Source: Schistosoma mansoni (lineage: Eukaryota; Platyhelminthes; Trematoda; Strigeidida; Schistosomatidae). From it: a DNA stretch of 64,000 nucleotides. The notes under the pieces were generated by a model, which saw nothing but the letters and a program-made list of their open reading frames with translations, was not told the origin of the DNA and searched no databases. Positions 38,406-51,617 of the stretch are shown in pieces. The stretch covers positions 18,124,435 through 18,188,434 of the forward strand of contig NC_031495.1 in assembly GCF_000237925.1 (NCBI RefSeq), written 5' to 3'. The position numbers and the translations under genes are program-made. The number at the start of each line of letters is the position of its first letter. Within the stretch, counting starts at the first letter, position 1.

Positions 38406-39520
38406 ATTGGGAGTCCCTTAACTTCTCAAAAGCTTTTGATAAAGCTAATCATATTTCTTTTATCAGTAGTCTCAAACTATTGGGTGTCAAGTCACAGTTA
38501 TTAGACTGTCTCAATTCATGTCTAAAAAGACAACTTGAAAATCTCAGGGAGAATTTCGCTATTTCTCAGGATACATAATTTTCTCTTGAGTTCACCTGTG
38601 TTTATGTACCATAAGCTTTACTGGTACATCTAGACGAAGAATAAGTGGATGGTAACTGCTAGGATCTATTAATGGACTGATATTACATATATTCTCATTA
38701 TATAACTATTGAGTAACTATATTATATGTATATTCATTTTTCTCTTATCATAAACTTCCATTTGACATATTGTCCACTATTATACCATTTACTATTCTTA
38801 AGTTAGTTACAGTTTATTAGTTACAGTATCTCACAATCACAGCCACTTTTCATCTGATCTTGCATAATCGTTATTTTCTCTTTCATGGTATGATGTAGTC
38901 TGGTTTGTTGGTATATAAACCAAGTATGTCTGACTCGCTTCCAACATTTCAAATTACAATGTAGCCCATCTGTTGCGACCAGCGCATTTAACTTGGGTAG
39001 GCCGTATTTAGAGGTGGTCGGAGTTAGTAAAGATATAGGAGTGTTGGTATCTGACGATCTCAAGTATTACTCTTTCTGTGGCAAGAGTGATTTTCAAGCG
39101 AAACATGCACTGGTAACGTTAAAACGCTATTTTTGACAAGTTTGACAGTAAAATGTTCCACCAAGTGTTTGACAATTTTATTCGGGCCTCGTTTAGAGTA
39201 GACAGCTCAAAAAATGAGAATATACCGGAACGTGTCCAAAAATCATTGGTTATCTACCGCTACTAGACACCGAAGCCCGTTGAGCGAAAGCTCCTTCTAT
39301 TCCATCCACAACAATTTGAAGCATTTGAAGCTGGACTTATTTTTATGGACTCAGGAGAGTTTTTCACTACAACCTACAATCACCTTTCTTTTAATCGTCA
39401 AGTCTACCTAGTAATTTGTCTGGAATTATTGGAGGCTCATTTTTATTAGATACGAAAGCCTGTTAAGTGAAAGCTTCTTCTATTCCATCTGCAACCACTT
39501 AAATCATTCGGAATACCTTG
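38406..39520 (+). mobile_element. CR1-like LINE fragment interrupted by an LTR-like repeat
   Basis: 38406-38575 translates to LNFSKAFDKANHISF and SSLKLLGVKSQLLDCLNS, matching RT motif A and what follows. After the LTR-like insertion, 38970-39330 continues with KDIGVLVSDDLKYYS and AKHALVTLKRYF, typical of the region after the catalytic motif. It contains stops and frame changes. 39255-39330 and 39448-39520 are a diverged local duplication. Confidence 0.7.
38622..38936 (-). repeat. LTR-like dispersed repeat, copy 2, truncated
   Basis: It is closely similar in reverse to 50780-51020 plus 52108-52163. It lacks the outer part of the repeat and interrupts the CR1-like LINE, so it entered later than that LINE. 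Confidence 0.7.
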
Positions 39521-39706
39521 GAGCATTGTTTAAATGCTGATTCGGGGCTAAATGATGTATGATAAATTTCATTGTCAAAAATAATCCTAAGGGACCAGTT
39601 GAAAGAAGATCATTTTCTATTGTCCATTTTGAACATCTGACCTTGTCGTAGTTTTACTTTTTCGAAGTATGTGATACCCTAGTTACTTACATGGTGAATC
39701 TTTTAA

Positions 39707-40830
39707 ATGGAGTCAAAAGTTGAAAAGTCTAATTCGTTTACAAAAGCTTTAAAGAATACGGAGTTCAACATTGAAGAATATCTTAAAACTGTGTTTCAAG
39801 AAAAACTTTTGTTGTAACCCTAGTTACTATTCCTATTCATTTTTAAGTAATGCACCTGCAGATGAAGACAGAAACTTAACTAATTCTACCAAACTTTTAG
39901 AAAAATATAAAGAGCTAAAGAATGTTCAGAGCGCGCTTACGGCAAAAAAAGAAGTACAATGATTTTAATCACTATGGTCACTATTCTAATAGGAGTTTAG
40001 GGTCAAAATGGAATGTATGCAAAGAAGAAGAGAAGACCTTGAGAAAAAAGAGTGTGAACTTAAAGAGTCACTCATAAAGTTTGACCAGTTCTTCAAAGAC
40101 AATGATGAAAAGAGAGTAAGAGCGATGAAAAAGATATCAGCGGAAAAAGGCTTACAACAACAAAAGCAAACTGAAATCAATATGTAACTGATAGTTTACT
40201 TCAAAAAATTTCCGTAGTTTAAATGATGATATTGATCGACTTACCAAAATGCGTGAAAAGCAAGAAAAAAAGGTCAAGTCACTTCTTAAATATCGACTCT
40301 TTCTTGAGTCGGTTGTTAAAATGTCTGATGAATTTTCCGATGTTTATGAGCTCATATCACGGTACGACGCTCTGAAAGCCAACTTAGAGGTTAGTTAATT
40401 TGAGAAAACCCACAGAGTTGCAGGATTTGAAAAGTTCAGATATAAAAACACAGAAGCTTATAGACAACAAAAACAGTGAACTTGTTCACTTTAAAAAGGT
40501 AATTTGACCGATATATCGTGATATAATTCATCAGACAAAACAAGATGAAAAACTCTCTTTAACTAACGAAATAGCTGAGCTTCGTAATCAATTGGAATTG
40601 CAACAAGTGAGTGGGAGAAATAAAGAGACTCAATGGGAGCACATAAGAGATGTAGCTGCTAATCGCATTTATGAACTTAGCACCATAGTGATGTAAGTCA
40701 GAATTATATTCAGTTGATTTCCATTCACAGAGCTGTTGCTAATATGTATAATATCGTACGATCGCATCAGAAGTATGGTGAATCGGCTAAGCCTCATGAA
40801 ACTTGCAAACAATTAAGAGCAGTGAGTTAA
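39707..40830 (+). CDS. CCDC42/CFAP73-family coiled-coil axonemal protein, 7 exons
   Basis: Exons: 39707-39813, 39848-39953, 39993-40183, 40218-40389, 40418-40498, 40535-40692, 40731-40830. All six introns are 28-39 bp, GT-AG and phase-consistent. The product is about 304 aa, close to CCDC42 (316) and CFAP73 (308). The N-terminus runs through LLEKYKELKNVQSALTAKKE and CMQRRREDLEKKECELKESL, then FDQFFKDNDEKRVRAMKK, a block typical of this family. The middle has LKYRLFLESVVKMSDEFSDV. It is predicted to be coiled-coil and to act in the axoneme or modified MIA complex. The last exon is drawn to TAA at 40830; a donor-like GTGAGT at 40822 could instead lead to another short exon, and the usual last 20-30 residues of the family are not seen. 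The paralogue is not resolved, so no symbol is given. Confidence 0.85.
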
Positions 40831-43800
40831 ATAATGTATATCACCATACGATTATTCGGTTATCTAATGGTAATTTCAAGTAAATTTCGAACCATTTATT
40901 TCACAGGCGTAAAGATGGCTTCATTTATTCTGTTCAAATGCACACATACAACCGTTAAGTTGAGTAAATATCACTTTCTATCACTACATAAAAGGCTCGT
41001 ATAAAACAAACGCGCATACACATTAGACAAATTATGACCTGAAGAAGATACTTGTTACACCTCATTTCTTGGTACATTGGTATTATCTATGACTGTCCTT
41101 TTTCTCCCATTTTCTGACACTTTAAAGTATAAAACCGACTAATAGTATGCTATTGTACGGACAAAAAATAAGACAAACTGACTTCTGATTTTAAAGTTAG
41201 CTGAATTACACCTTTATTGGGAAATTCTTCTGAAAAGACAGCAGAAAAGTGTGTTGTACGTAATTTCGTGTCATATCAGCATACCACTCACATGCTTTTG
41301 AGTAAAATTTTATGAACGTCTACAATGTAAGTGTTTTAGCTAAGAATACTTGAAATTAAATAAAATTACGGACTCGGCCACTTAAATGTAATATTCAGAT
41401 AGTTGAAATTCTTTTATACGAAGCGTTTCTGGGCTAAAAATAATACTTCAGTTTCAAACAAGATTACAAGGACTTTTCTTTGATAGTTTATGGAGAAATT
41501 TATGACGAAAAGATGATACCCCGCTTTATCATATGAGTGTTCTAGTAAGGATAACATGCTTTTTTATTAGTTTTTGAATGATGTACCTGTTAAATTTAAT
41601 TGTTCTCACAGGTTTGTTGCTTACAAAATCTCATTAAATTGAATCTAAAGCGTTGGTAACTATTGTACTAATAGTATATAGGTGTGATGAGACTTCATAT
41701 TGTATAGACTACTTTGATTTCTAGTATTTCTATGAGTACGTTGAATAAGCAGTAGATTTGTTGGAAATTTAGTCAGATATACGTCAGTGGTTTATACCTA
41801 TAAAGAGTGCAAAGAGTAACAGAAATGAACTAGCTAGACTATGCTTTTACCCTTATGACAGATATAACCGTTCTATAAATAAACCATTTGACTAAATCCA
41901 TCGTATGTCTCATAAAACTAGTTGAGCTGATTCTGAAGATGCCCTAAATTTTTTACAAAAATATAAATATATAAATATTAATAAAAAAAGTTAATTCCAG
42001 TTCCAATCCTAAATATTTTTCTCGTTTTAGATTAAAACTTTTATTCAAACGTTAGTCAAGATAATCGAAGAGGTAAAACAAAAACAGTGACAATATCGAT
42101 TATCATACATCATTAAATATTACCTACCACGCGAAATAAACAATTGTTTGTGTTTTGTGAGAACTATTCCCAATGTTTTTATTCTTACAGGTGTTTGTCT
42201 TCTGCCTTTTATGATTACAAAATTGTGCTGTTATTTCATCGATTTGAAGGAGCCTAAGTATAAAATAACGCCGACCTGAGTCTGCAGAGATTTCCCTTGG
42301 TGATTTTATTCTCGACTCTCTATTCCATGATGTTATTAAACACATGGGATCAACCGAAATGATTGTTGATTTTGTTTGGATTGAATTATATTTCGTATAT
42401 CAAACAAACGAAGAAGTGTTAATAAGGAGGTTTTTTGCTTCTTTTTCCCCAACTCTGATGCATTCATAATAACTCATATGTACAAGTCTCTAACCCTTTG
42501 TGACATTTGTGCGATGTTATCCATTATCATTACTTACGATCAACCCTTTTTTTAATGAGTTTTTCCTTAGTGGTGTTTTATCAATCCGTTTGATGCTTGA
42601 CCCTTTCGTTTGTGAGTACGGATGGCATTGTTCAGTTTTTTTCTGTCCATGCCAAACTTTACAATGTCTGTCGCTTATTTCATCATGATGAGTATAATTT
42701 TGTGACCGATTACTTTTCCAATATTAAACTTTCAGCACGGTTATCATTATATTCATTTTAAGAGACGTACATGACCTTCTTGGTTTAATTTATTCACAAT
42801 CCATCTACTCACATCGTTTCAGTAATATTGTGGGGAAATCAAACTATTTTATCCGTTAAGTGTCAGTAAAAATATAGACCTCTGAATTCTAACTAAGTGG
42901 TTTAAAGTGAGTGGATCCAGATCCACCCAAAAAATAAATATTTTATTCTAACTACCTACAGATTATTAACACACTGTCCATCCACAAATTCCCATTGTCT
43001 TTCTATCATTAACTCTTACCACACTAGCGGCGTAAACATGAATAATCGGAGAACAGTTAGAACTGAGAGTAAGAATTTTCAGAGTTCAATTAACTAAAAA
43101 ACAAAAGGTCTCTCAAAAATACATTGAAGTGTTATACATTTACACTATGTCAGCGTAATATGACTGTAGCTAACGGCTGAATATAATAGTGTATTTAGTG
43201 CTAACTCATATTTCCATTAGAATGTGGTTTCGTAGGTTACCGACGTCTATTTAATACTGATATGACCATAATTAAAAATTTTCATTGTTACAAGCGAACA
43301 AGAATTAAATATTCGCATTGCTTATTGGAGATCAAATATCAAGACAAAGTTCCACTTTAAGCGTTAATTTCTCACTGCGTAGGCCTATGCAGTCATTCTA
43401 TTGCAGAAAAGTCAAATTGGGTCATTTGAACAGCAGTTAAGGACAGGCATTACAATACTATTTGTGCCATTTATCTTTCGGTGCTCCCCTTACTCCAAAT
43501 GGTGAGGATTTGTTGTCTCTTGTTCTCAATATACAGACTGATCAGTTTTCATTTTTAGCAAGTTATCAGCCTGAAAATCTTTAATGTCATACACAATTTT
43601 CTATCAGACATTTTTCAATCGAATTCTCCCGTAAAACATTGAATAACATTTGATGGATAGTTTGTAATTGGCCTAATGATTGTTGTAATAGCTTTCATCT
43701 GCTAAGCTAACCTACAACAGACTTAACTAGAATCATATTTATAAATTCAAGCTGCACAACCCAATGATTCACCAACTTAGGCCACTCTATACCAGGGACG

Positions 43801-44764
43801 CAACATTGCTGCCTCTTCAATACACACCAAAAAGCAGAGTTACTAGACAAGGTTAAATACAGTAGGCCAAAGGAGTCAAAAGAAATTTTAGACAGGACTA
43901 AGAAGCTGTTGCGCATGCTAGTTACCTTAAAATTATGATAGTTAGTTTTGAATGATGGTTGTTGGTCATTTTGAGAGAATGAACGTCTAACAATCTGTTC
44001 CTAGTAGTGGAAATAATATATGAGCATAACCAAGTACTTTGACTAGGTTTCAATTTTGTTTAGTTGGTCTTACAGTACTACCACGCTAGATTCGACACCA
44101 ATTCCCGGAGAGTATTCCGGCTCTAAAGGTAACAAATGTCATAGAGTTACTAGTCTGTTTTGAACTTTGAAACTATATTACTTGTTAGTAATAAAAACAC
44201 TTTGTTGGAAATTTAGACAAAAGACTAAAGTGCGGGCATGATACACATCATTTTGAGAATTTCCCATTACTTCAAATTCTTGTACCTTTATTATTTTCAT
44301 CCGTAAGAACTTAAAATTTTTACGTGTTAAGTTTGCTGTGATTTCTGTATGGAGTGAGTTTTTTTACTCCAAGTTAACTAAAAATTATGGGAAATCGGAG
44401 AAATGTGTCTGCGAGGTTACTCTTTCCAGACTACATTCATTAAAGTGAACTAATCTGTAGATCAAGCGGAAATTTGAAGAAACAAAACATGAGTTGTAAG
44501 ACAGATGAATCTGTTAATCATTGTATAGTTATAATATTTTTCGGGATTTTACATTATGGTTTGGAAACACTCATCATACTATTTTAGTAAACTGAATTAC
44601 TCCCGAGGATAACTTGCGTTTCAAAAATGATAATTGGAGTGAAGACAACACAAGTGGGTTTGTGCTAAAATATACATTTAATAAATATTACTATTATACT
44701 GCTTATATACGATAGGAAAAATCATTAAGTAGTTATTATCACCTTCAACCTTCTGGACGTTATG
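40831..44764. other. Gene-free stretch
   Basis: No supported gene. Short frames at 42124-42345 (-) and 43707-43916 (-) are unassigned; both have a repeat-like feel but no named family. Confidence 0.45.
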
Positions 44765-45066
44765 TTATCTGTCAGAAAATTCTCGTAAAACATAGTTTTT
44801 GGTTTGAATTTCCTTAAATATCAATTTGTAGAGAGAAACACTGCTTTTATTGTGCAAAACATTGGTTCTGTGAACATTTATTAGTCTTGGATAATATTTT
44901 ATTTTTTTTGTAGTATAATCATGAACTGCGTAGTTGATTGGTAATGTCTTTTGGTAAGTTGATTGGATTTGAAAAGCTGTACGACTGGATTTTGAATCAG
45001 TAGCCGCCTGTATCTTTTTCATCAAGAAGTAGAAGAATTTTCCGAGTTCAGGAAAGTTTACTGATG
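44765..45066 (-). other. Possible orphan exon, unrecognised
   Basis: A minus-strand open frame begins right after a good acceptor (TTTTGTTTCAG) and opens with a protein-like stretch, NFPELGKFFYFLMKKIQAAT. It runs to a stop at 44765. No family is recognised and upstream exons are not proven. It could be the last exon of a gene, a pseudogene or chance. Confidence 0.3.
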
Positions 45067-46314
45067 AAAAAAGCTGAAACAAAATAGCTTACTAATAGTC
45101 CTTTTTCTTCCATGATTTTTCTTCTGAGAAACCATTAAAAAATGAAACTGACTTCAGATGATTAGCTGTTTTGTCTTAGTTTTCCGGCTCCTCACCAGTT
45201 TGAATTTTAAAAAAAACATATAAAGTTAAAGTGAAAATCCAGTGAGTTTTGAATCCGCTGTGAATAATATGATTTAGAACGAAATAGCTGTTCAGTTATA
45301 CATGATTTTCAGTCACTATTAACCCTGTGCCTAGTTCATGATGAAAGTCACTTTTAAAGTATTTACAAAATCTCGTAAACCATGCTCAAAAATTAGGGTT
45401 GGATAGTACGGATACTTTATAGATTGTGAAATTCACTCGAGTGAAACCACATGCTTGTTTGAATCATAGGAAGTATTCTTGTGCTTCCAAATATTGTCAG
45501 CCTTTGTCAATCGTATATTAACATAGAGGTTGATAATGAATCACTTCATAATAAATGGTGCTCATTTACACCTATAATGTTTTTTTGTGTGCACATTTTA
45601 TGAAACTGTATTCCTTGTGATTCATAATCAATACATTTAAGATAAAAAAAATTGAAAAAAGAAACAGCAACTATCGTCAAACAAATCCAAATCATTTAAC
45701 ATGCAAAATTTACAACAAATCGCTCAAGGATTATTAATTGATTAGCATAAGAAATTATTATCAAAATTTATGTGAACTTCAGTAATCACGTAAACCATTC
45801 TTCAAATGGTTATTAGACTGAATAACCAAGTTGACCATAACTCCTTAATAGAGAATAGGTTCGTGTATTTAGCTTTGATTGAGACTTTAAATATGAGAGC
45901 TAATTTTCGTTAAACACAGATAGAGATTAGTTCAAACCCCTCACATTGTGGTTGAGTGTAGAGAAATTTGACCAATGAACGACCACTTACTATTATTGAC
46001 TGATGGACTTGATAAATAAAACGTAAAATAACTATGTGATTGAATTCGTGAATCACTGATTGTCGTGTTATCCAGCATATCCCATTACGAAAGTGAATAG
46101 GCGATTCTTCTAGGCTAAATCAATAATCATCTCTGTTGAGGCTGATATTTTCAATAATTTCAAAATCAAAGTTGGTGAAATTAGTTTGCATCAGGACCCG
46201 AAATCAATGGGGGTCTGTTTAAAAGCAGAAAGTGATGGATAAGCATACTGTTTCAACTTAGAATTCCTCGCAGCAATAATATCGTACGAAATTAAACAAA
46301 CGAATATTCAATTT

Positions 46315-46476
46315 ACGAAATGGACCATACATTTAGACCATTGTAGTTTACATATTCGGCTCTAGTCAATCTGAAATCTATAACCCGACCATCTAATGAC
46401 TTTAAAAATTCCCCCTTCCATTTCAATGAAGTTGAATTCCTTCGATCATGTCTTTTATCAGAAAATGTTTCCAAAT
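46315..46476 (-). other. Possible orphan exon, unrecognised
   Basis: A minus-strand frame open for about 55 codons lies between an acceptor-like TTTATTAG and a donor-like GTAAATTG. Parts read SLDGRVIDFRLTRAEYVN. Another open stretch (KQYAYPSLSAFKQTPIDFG) follows at about 46200-46260. No family is recognised. Confidence 0.25.
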
Positions 46477-46563
46477 ACAGTAACTAATAAATAGTGATTA
46501 AACTTGATGTTTGTTCATGCTTAACATAGAACTAGTCACTAGTGAAGGTGTATGAAGAACATA

Positions 46564-46886
46564 NNNNNNNNNNNNNNNNNNNNNNNNNNNNNNNNNNNNN
46601 NNNNNNNNNNNNNNNNNNNNNNNNNNNNNNNNNNNNNNNNNNNNNNNNNNNNNNNNNNNNNNNNNNNNNNNNNNNNNNNNNNNNNNNNNNNNNNNNNNNN
46701 NNNNNNNNNNNNNNNNNNNNNNNNNNNNNNNNNNNNNNNNNNNNNNNNNNNNNNNNNNNNNNNNNNNNNNNNNNNNNNNNNNNNNNNNNNNNNNNNNNNN
46801 NNNNNNNNNNNNNNNNNNNNNNNNNNNNNNNNNNNNNNNNNNNNNNNNNNNNNNNNNNNNNNNNNNNNNNNNNNNNNNNNNNNNNN
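46564..46886. other. Assembly gap (N run, 323)
   Basis: Unknown bases. Open frames drawn across it are meaningless. Confidence 1.
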
Positions 46887-46961
46887 TTCATGTCAGATAT
46901 TATTCAAATAAGTTAAGGTTGCTAGGGACAGTGTTAACGTAAGGTGACAGCAGGTAAGTGG

Positions 46962-48095
46962 CTAAACATTTAAAGTTCCTATAATCTCACTTGTGGGGTA
47001 AGATACACTTACAGGCGCTAGAACATTTAATGCATTTTCAGAGGAGCAGTATGCATCAATGCAGCGAACAAACAATGGGAGAGATTTTATCGTACGGATA
47101 GATTGCGGCAGATTATTCCAGAGTCTAGAAAACTTACAGGTAAAGTAATTCATACAGAGAGATGAGTTGAATGTGTTTGTTTCGCTAGTGACAAGCAGTT
47201 ACGAATGTCGTAATGAGACGTTTCTGCATACTGAATTGCTTGGTTGGATGCAAAGGATAGTTTATCAAGTATTTTGAAGATGTAAGAGATAAGAATTAGT
47301 TTGAGTCTCCTCTTCGATAAAGGGTCGAGCCTTAGTTTATTACATCTAGAATTATAGGTCAAGGTACAATCAGTTCCCAGAATACGAAGTGTAAATCGTC
47401 TCTGTTCTGATTTTAGCCTTAATTTATCCTTTATGCGCTCATTACTAAGAATAGACGCGCAGTATTCTAGGAATGGTCGAACACAAACTTTGTACATTAA
47501 AATACGTGATTCATTGTTAAAAATGTTCTGAGTTATGTAACCCATAAGACGTTGAGACTCGGAAATCTGTTTCAATATCTGTTCTGTAAACGATAAGTCA
47601 TAGGAGTACCTAAGTTTGTTACTGTAAGTAATCTAGATAACACGTCACCATTTATGGTAAGATCCAAGTTGAATGATATATCACCGAAGCATATCCATCC
47701 ACATTTAGCTGTATTAAGCTCCAGCTGCCATTCAGAGCACCACTGTGCTACCTTGTTAAGCTCCGTGCTGATGCAATTTTGAATATTGTTCAGCTCATGT
47801 GGAGAAAATGAATACACTACTTTAAGATAATCAGCGTACAGAAGGGGCTTACCCACACAAAAACACTCAAAAATATCATTGAAAAAAACTAAAAAGAGCA
47901 AAGGGCCTGAGACACTACCTTGTATTACATCACTTCCAACAGGGACAGCTTTCTACAATGAAGAGTTAATTTTAACTATTTGATGTTCGTTGCTGAGGAA
48001 GGAATCAAACCAAGCAAGCAAAGGGTTTTGGACCCCATAAGATGGGGTTGGTGGTTGACCATGTCGAAGGCTTTAAAAATGTCCAGGTATAGCAC
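46962..48095 (-). mobile_element. CR1-like LINE, 5'-truncated, decayed
   Basis: Minus-strand order: motif A (FKAFDMVNH at about 48050-48080), LLFLVFFNDIF (about 47870-47900), the catalytic motif, LNKVAQWCSEWQLELNTAKC (about 47720), then QRLMGYITQ, VCVRPFLEYC and, at the end, RLWNNLPQSIRTIKSLPLF (about 47100). The catalytic box reads YADY instead of YADD, and the parts lie in three frames, so it is dead. It abuts an assembly gap downstream. Confidence 0.8.
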
Positions 48096-49525
48096 TAATA
48101 CTAGATATCCTTAGCTAGAAGTTAATTATCACTATTTCTCAATGTACCTTAGATTACAATATTCCTACGGTTTACAAACCCTAATCGTACGCTTAAAAAC
48201 AAATAATATTTGAACAACTAATTGTTTTTAACAACTTCGTCATTGTGCTTTACTGCTTGAAATAAAATGACATCATTCTTCGAAGTTAGATCATTAACTT
48301 TTGAAGCTGAATGGATAATTGTTCAACCTGAACTTTCTAATAAATTTTCATTTCTTAACTTCTTTTCAATAACTTCTTTAGATTGATAACCATCTCTTTT
48401 ACACTAATTATTATTATATTTGAATCTAACAGGTATATAACTACTTCTGACACCAGCTCTCTTACCAAGTATTCACACGTAACTTATCTATTTTTCTGTT
48501 TACTCTTCTTCAATTCATTGTGAATTCAAAAGGAGTTACAAAAAACCAGAACTTATTACCCCGCCATTTCAGTATACCGGTAATTTTATATGAGTTGTAT
48601 AGGACATGTGTGTATGTAATTGAATAGTCGATCAATATTAATCTTATGTGAGAATTAATGTTATATTATATAAAATTGTGTTTTTTCGAAAGTTTTACGA
48701 ATGGCTATATATATGTGTATATATGTATGAGGTACTACGAAAGCTGTTTTTCAACTCAGAAAAACAAATAGAATTAAAAATTAAAAATAAAGATTAATAA
48801 AACAACTTTAACAATTAAACTTATGTAAATAGTTGAAATTCTAACTAGTGCTATAAGGTCTATATTATGAATATACTTTGTTTCATGTTGAAATGGTTTA
48901 TTTTTAAAGTAAATATTACAATTTCATACTATCAGATAAACTGAACAAAAGATCATTGGTATATTATTATTTGTTTATCAGATCATGTTTTCGTCTTATA
49001 TAGTGAAGACTAAACCAATGAAACATTTCTAAACGGTATGATTCTTTTAGCGATTGTTAATCGAGTTTCTTTAATTCTTTCAGTAACCTGGTGTTAGAAT
49101 ATTCCATGGTTGAAATGCTATTTAAACCTGGATAGAAATTGAGTTAATCAGAAGAACTATTGGTGAGAATCATTACTTAATGCACAAAGAAACCACGCGA
49201 TTAGTTTTAACACTAAATATGTAATAATTGTCAGTATGTAAAAAGTCGATAATTTTAGGAAACAATTCTCTGTCATAATTTGATATCACCAAGACTACCT
49301 AACAGTGTATATCCGCGAACCTAAAGTAGAACCATGGTAAGACTCGTAAATACACACATGTTAAGATTTTAATCCACAACTTTTTGAAGAACTACAATCA
49401 AAAATGAAAACTCGATAACTTGATCAGTCAGAGTTTTCGAACTTAATTCAAGTCTACTCATAATTTGTAATATTTTTCAGTAACCTTTCTAATAAGCTAA
49501 CATTATGTTTATTCCTTTGGTATTG
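48096..49525. other. Gene-free stretch
   Basis: AT-rich; nothing recognised. The same holds for 49746-50442. Confidence 0.5.
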
Positions 49526-49745
49526 TTTGTTTGAATCTTCCCATTGATGTTTAGGACTGCAGTTGATCAGTCACTTATTGACAAATATGTATCCTGTACG
49601 GATTACCTCGATATTGCCCTAAAATCACTAGCATTATAAAGCAGGGATGGATGATGGCTGGCAGTGGAATGCAGGATGCGCGTTTCGTCCTATTCGGGAC
49701 TTGTCAGCTGGATGTACCTACATCCCAGATTTGATGTTCAGTTCT
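49526..49745 (-). repeat. Sm-alpha SINE copy
   Basis: The family 3' signature GAATCTTCCCATTGATGTTT is followed by AGCATTATAAAGCAGGGATG, the hammerhead (49670-49714) and the start of the next segment. It lacks most of the tRNA-like head. Confidence 0.8.
49670..49714 (-). ncRNA. Hammerhead ribozyme, Sm-alpha type, probably inactive
   Basis: Stems I and II are kept. The core reads CTGACAA (A at G8), and the triplet before the cleavage site reads ATC. Confidence 0.7.
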
Positions 49746-51071
49746 AGATAATAAAGTGATGAATCATCAAAATTCAACTCTACTTCACACCATTTATTTT
49801 GTTTTACCTTTAAGAATTCATTAAATGTTTGAGCTTTGTACATATAAACAAACAGAGAAAGAGAGAGAAATGTATGTAATCCACTAATTTCTTAAATGTA
49901 TATATAGATATTACTTTATCTACATTTAATTCCTTATTTAAAAACAAATCATAGTCAAAATTGAATTCATTCAACTAAAATTGAATAGAATCCTAAATTT
50001 TAGACAGGAACTATCTGTTACACTTTGTTTGAAATAAAAAAGTTTATTTGCTGTTACAAAATTTTTGAAAAAAAATTTTATTTCACGTTTTTATTTTGAG
50101 TATGAAAAGGATCACTAAATAAGTTAGCTGGTTGTTTTAATTTCTTGAATCAGTTTATCACATGAATACACTTTAATTTAAATGTTACATGGATATAGTA
50201 AATTTTCATGATATGTTTATGTGTATGAGTAATTTTGTCCATATTTCATTTAATATACTTGTATGAATGTTTGAGGTGTTATTTTTTGAGCGAGTTAGTG
50301 GAAACCTGATAAATATTGCGTTCAAAAGGGTTTTTTTGAAAATCTGCGAAAAAAATTTGGTCAAAAAAATTTTGTTTTGATTGAATGGAAATTATGAAGT
50401 ACTATATAATTGTTGCATTATATTCGAACTCTCTTCACTAGTTGTCAAACTTGTGGCCTTGAGTGACCTTTGACCGATACTTTTACCTTTGGCTTACTAG
50501 TTTTGACCTTATTAGATAACTTCTCTTTGTCATATATGTTTATCACATTATTATTATGTCCTTATGATCAGTTAGTTATCACGTGATACGATCATCAATT
50601 AGAACACCGAATTATTGGCCGAATTAATGACACACAAACCAGTACGAGCAACCTACTGTTAACTCTAAGTTCTTATTGGTCCACTGAGATAGTAACTTCA
50701 GGCTTAACCCAACCGGTTCAGTCCAGAACAGCAATATAAGCCTCCGTTATATGAATCATGTGTTTCAGACATACTTGGTTTATATACAAATAAACCAGAC
50801 TGCATCATACCATGAAAGAGAAAATAACGATTATGCAAGATCAGATGAAAAGTGGCTGTGATTGTGAGATACTGTAACTAATAAACTGTAACTAACTTAA
50901 GAATAGTAAATGGTATAATAGTGGTCAATATGTCGAATGGAAGCTCATGATAAGAGAAAAATGAATATACATATAATATAGTTACTCAATAGTTATATAA
51001 TGAGAATATATGTAATATCATAGTTGAAAGAGTGAATCAATTAAAGCTAGACCACCATGGAAAACCTGGAA

Positions 51072-51117
51072 ACACTGGACGGCCGTTTCGTCCTACTATG
51101 GGACTCCTCAGCAGTGT
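51072..51117 (-). ncRNA. Hammerhead ribozyme, intact core, compensatory stem change
   Basis: Stem I is ACACTG with CAGTGT, whereas the copy at 27061 has GCACTG with CAGTGC; the outer pair changed on both sides. Core CTGAGGA, stem II GTCC with GGAC, GAAAC and GTC are intact. Confidence 0.8.
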
Positions 51118-51417
51118 GCACCCACGAAGCCGCTCTCGCGAGATCCAAACCCAGAACCTACCAGTCTCGAGCCGAAGCTCTTAACCGATAGACCACTGAG
51201 CTGGCACCCAACGGTGTTAATGTCTAACTTCAACTGATCCACGAAGTTGAGCAACCATTCACCAATTGTCTTCAGTGAGTTCCTATCTCACAACAGACGT
51301 GGTTTTGAACTCCACTGGTCACTGCTTCTCACCAGAGCTCCTAGATATACTTCTCGAAGTCACTAGTGAGCATATGATTATATTAATTATCAGAAGGGGT
51401 TTTGTGGAGATTTAGTA

Positions 51418-51617
51418 NNNNNNNNNNNNNNNNNNNNNNNNNNNNNNNNNNNNNNNNNNNNNNNNNNNNNNNNNNNNNNNNNNNNNNNNNNNNNNNNNNN
51501 NNNNNNNNNNNNNNNNNNNNNNNNNNNNNNNNNNNNNNNNNNNNNNNNNNNNNNNNNNNNNNNNNNNNNNNNNNNNNNNNNNNNNNNNNNNNNNNNNNNN
51601 NNNNNNNNNNNNNNNNN
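51418..51617. other. Assembly gap (N run, 200)
   Basis: Unknown bases. The gap falls exactly inside the SINE cluster, which may have hindered assembly. Confidence 1.

Noticed and set aside
46532-46916. Open frames across the N run, likewise at 51383-51645
   Set aside because: They consist of unknown bases.
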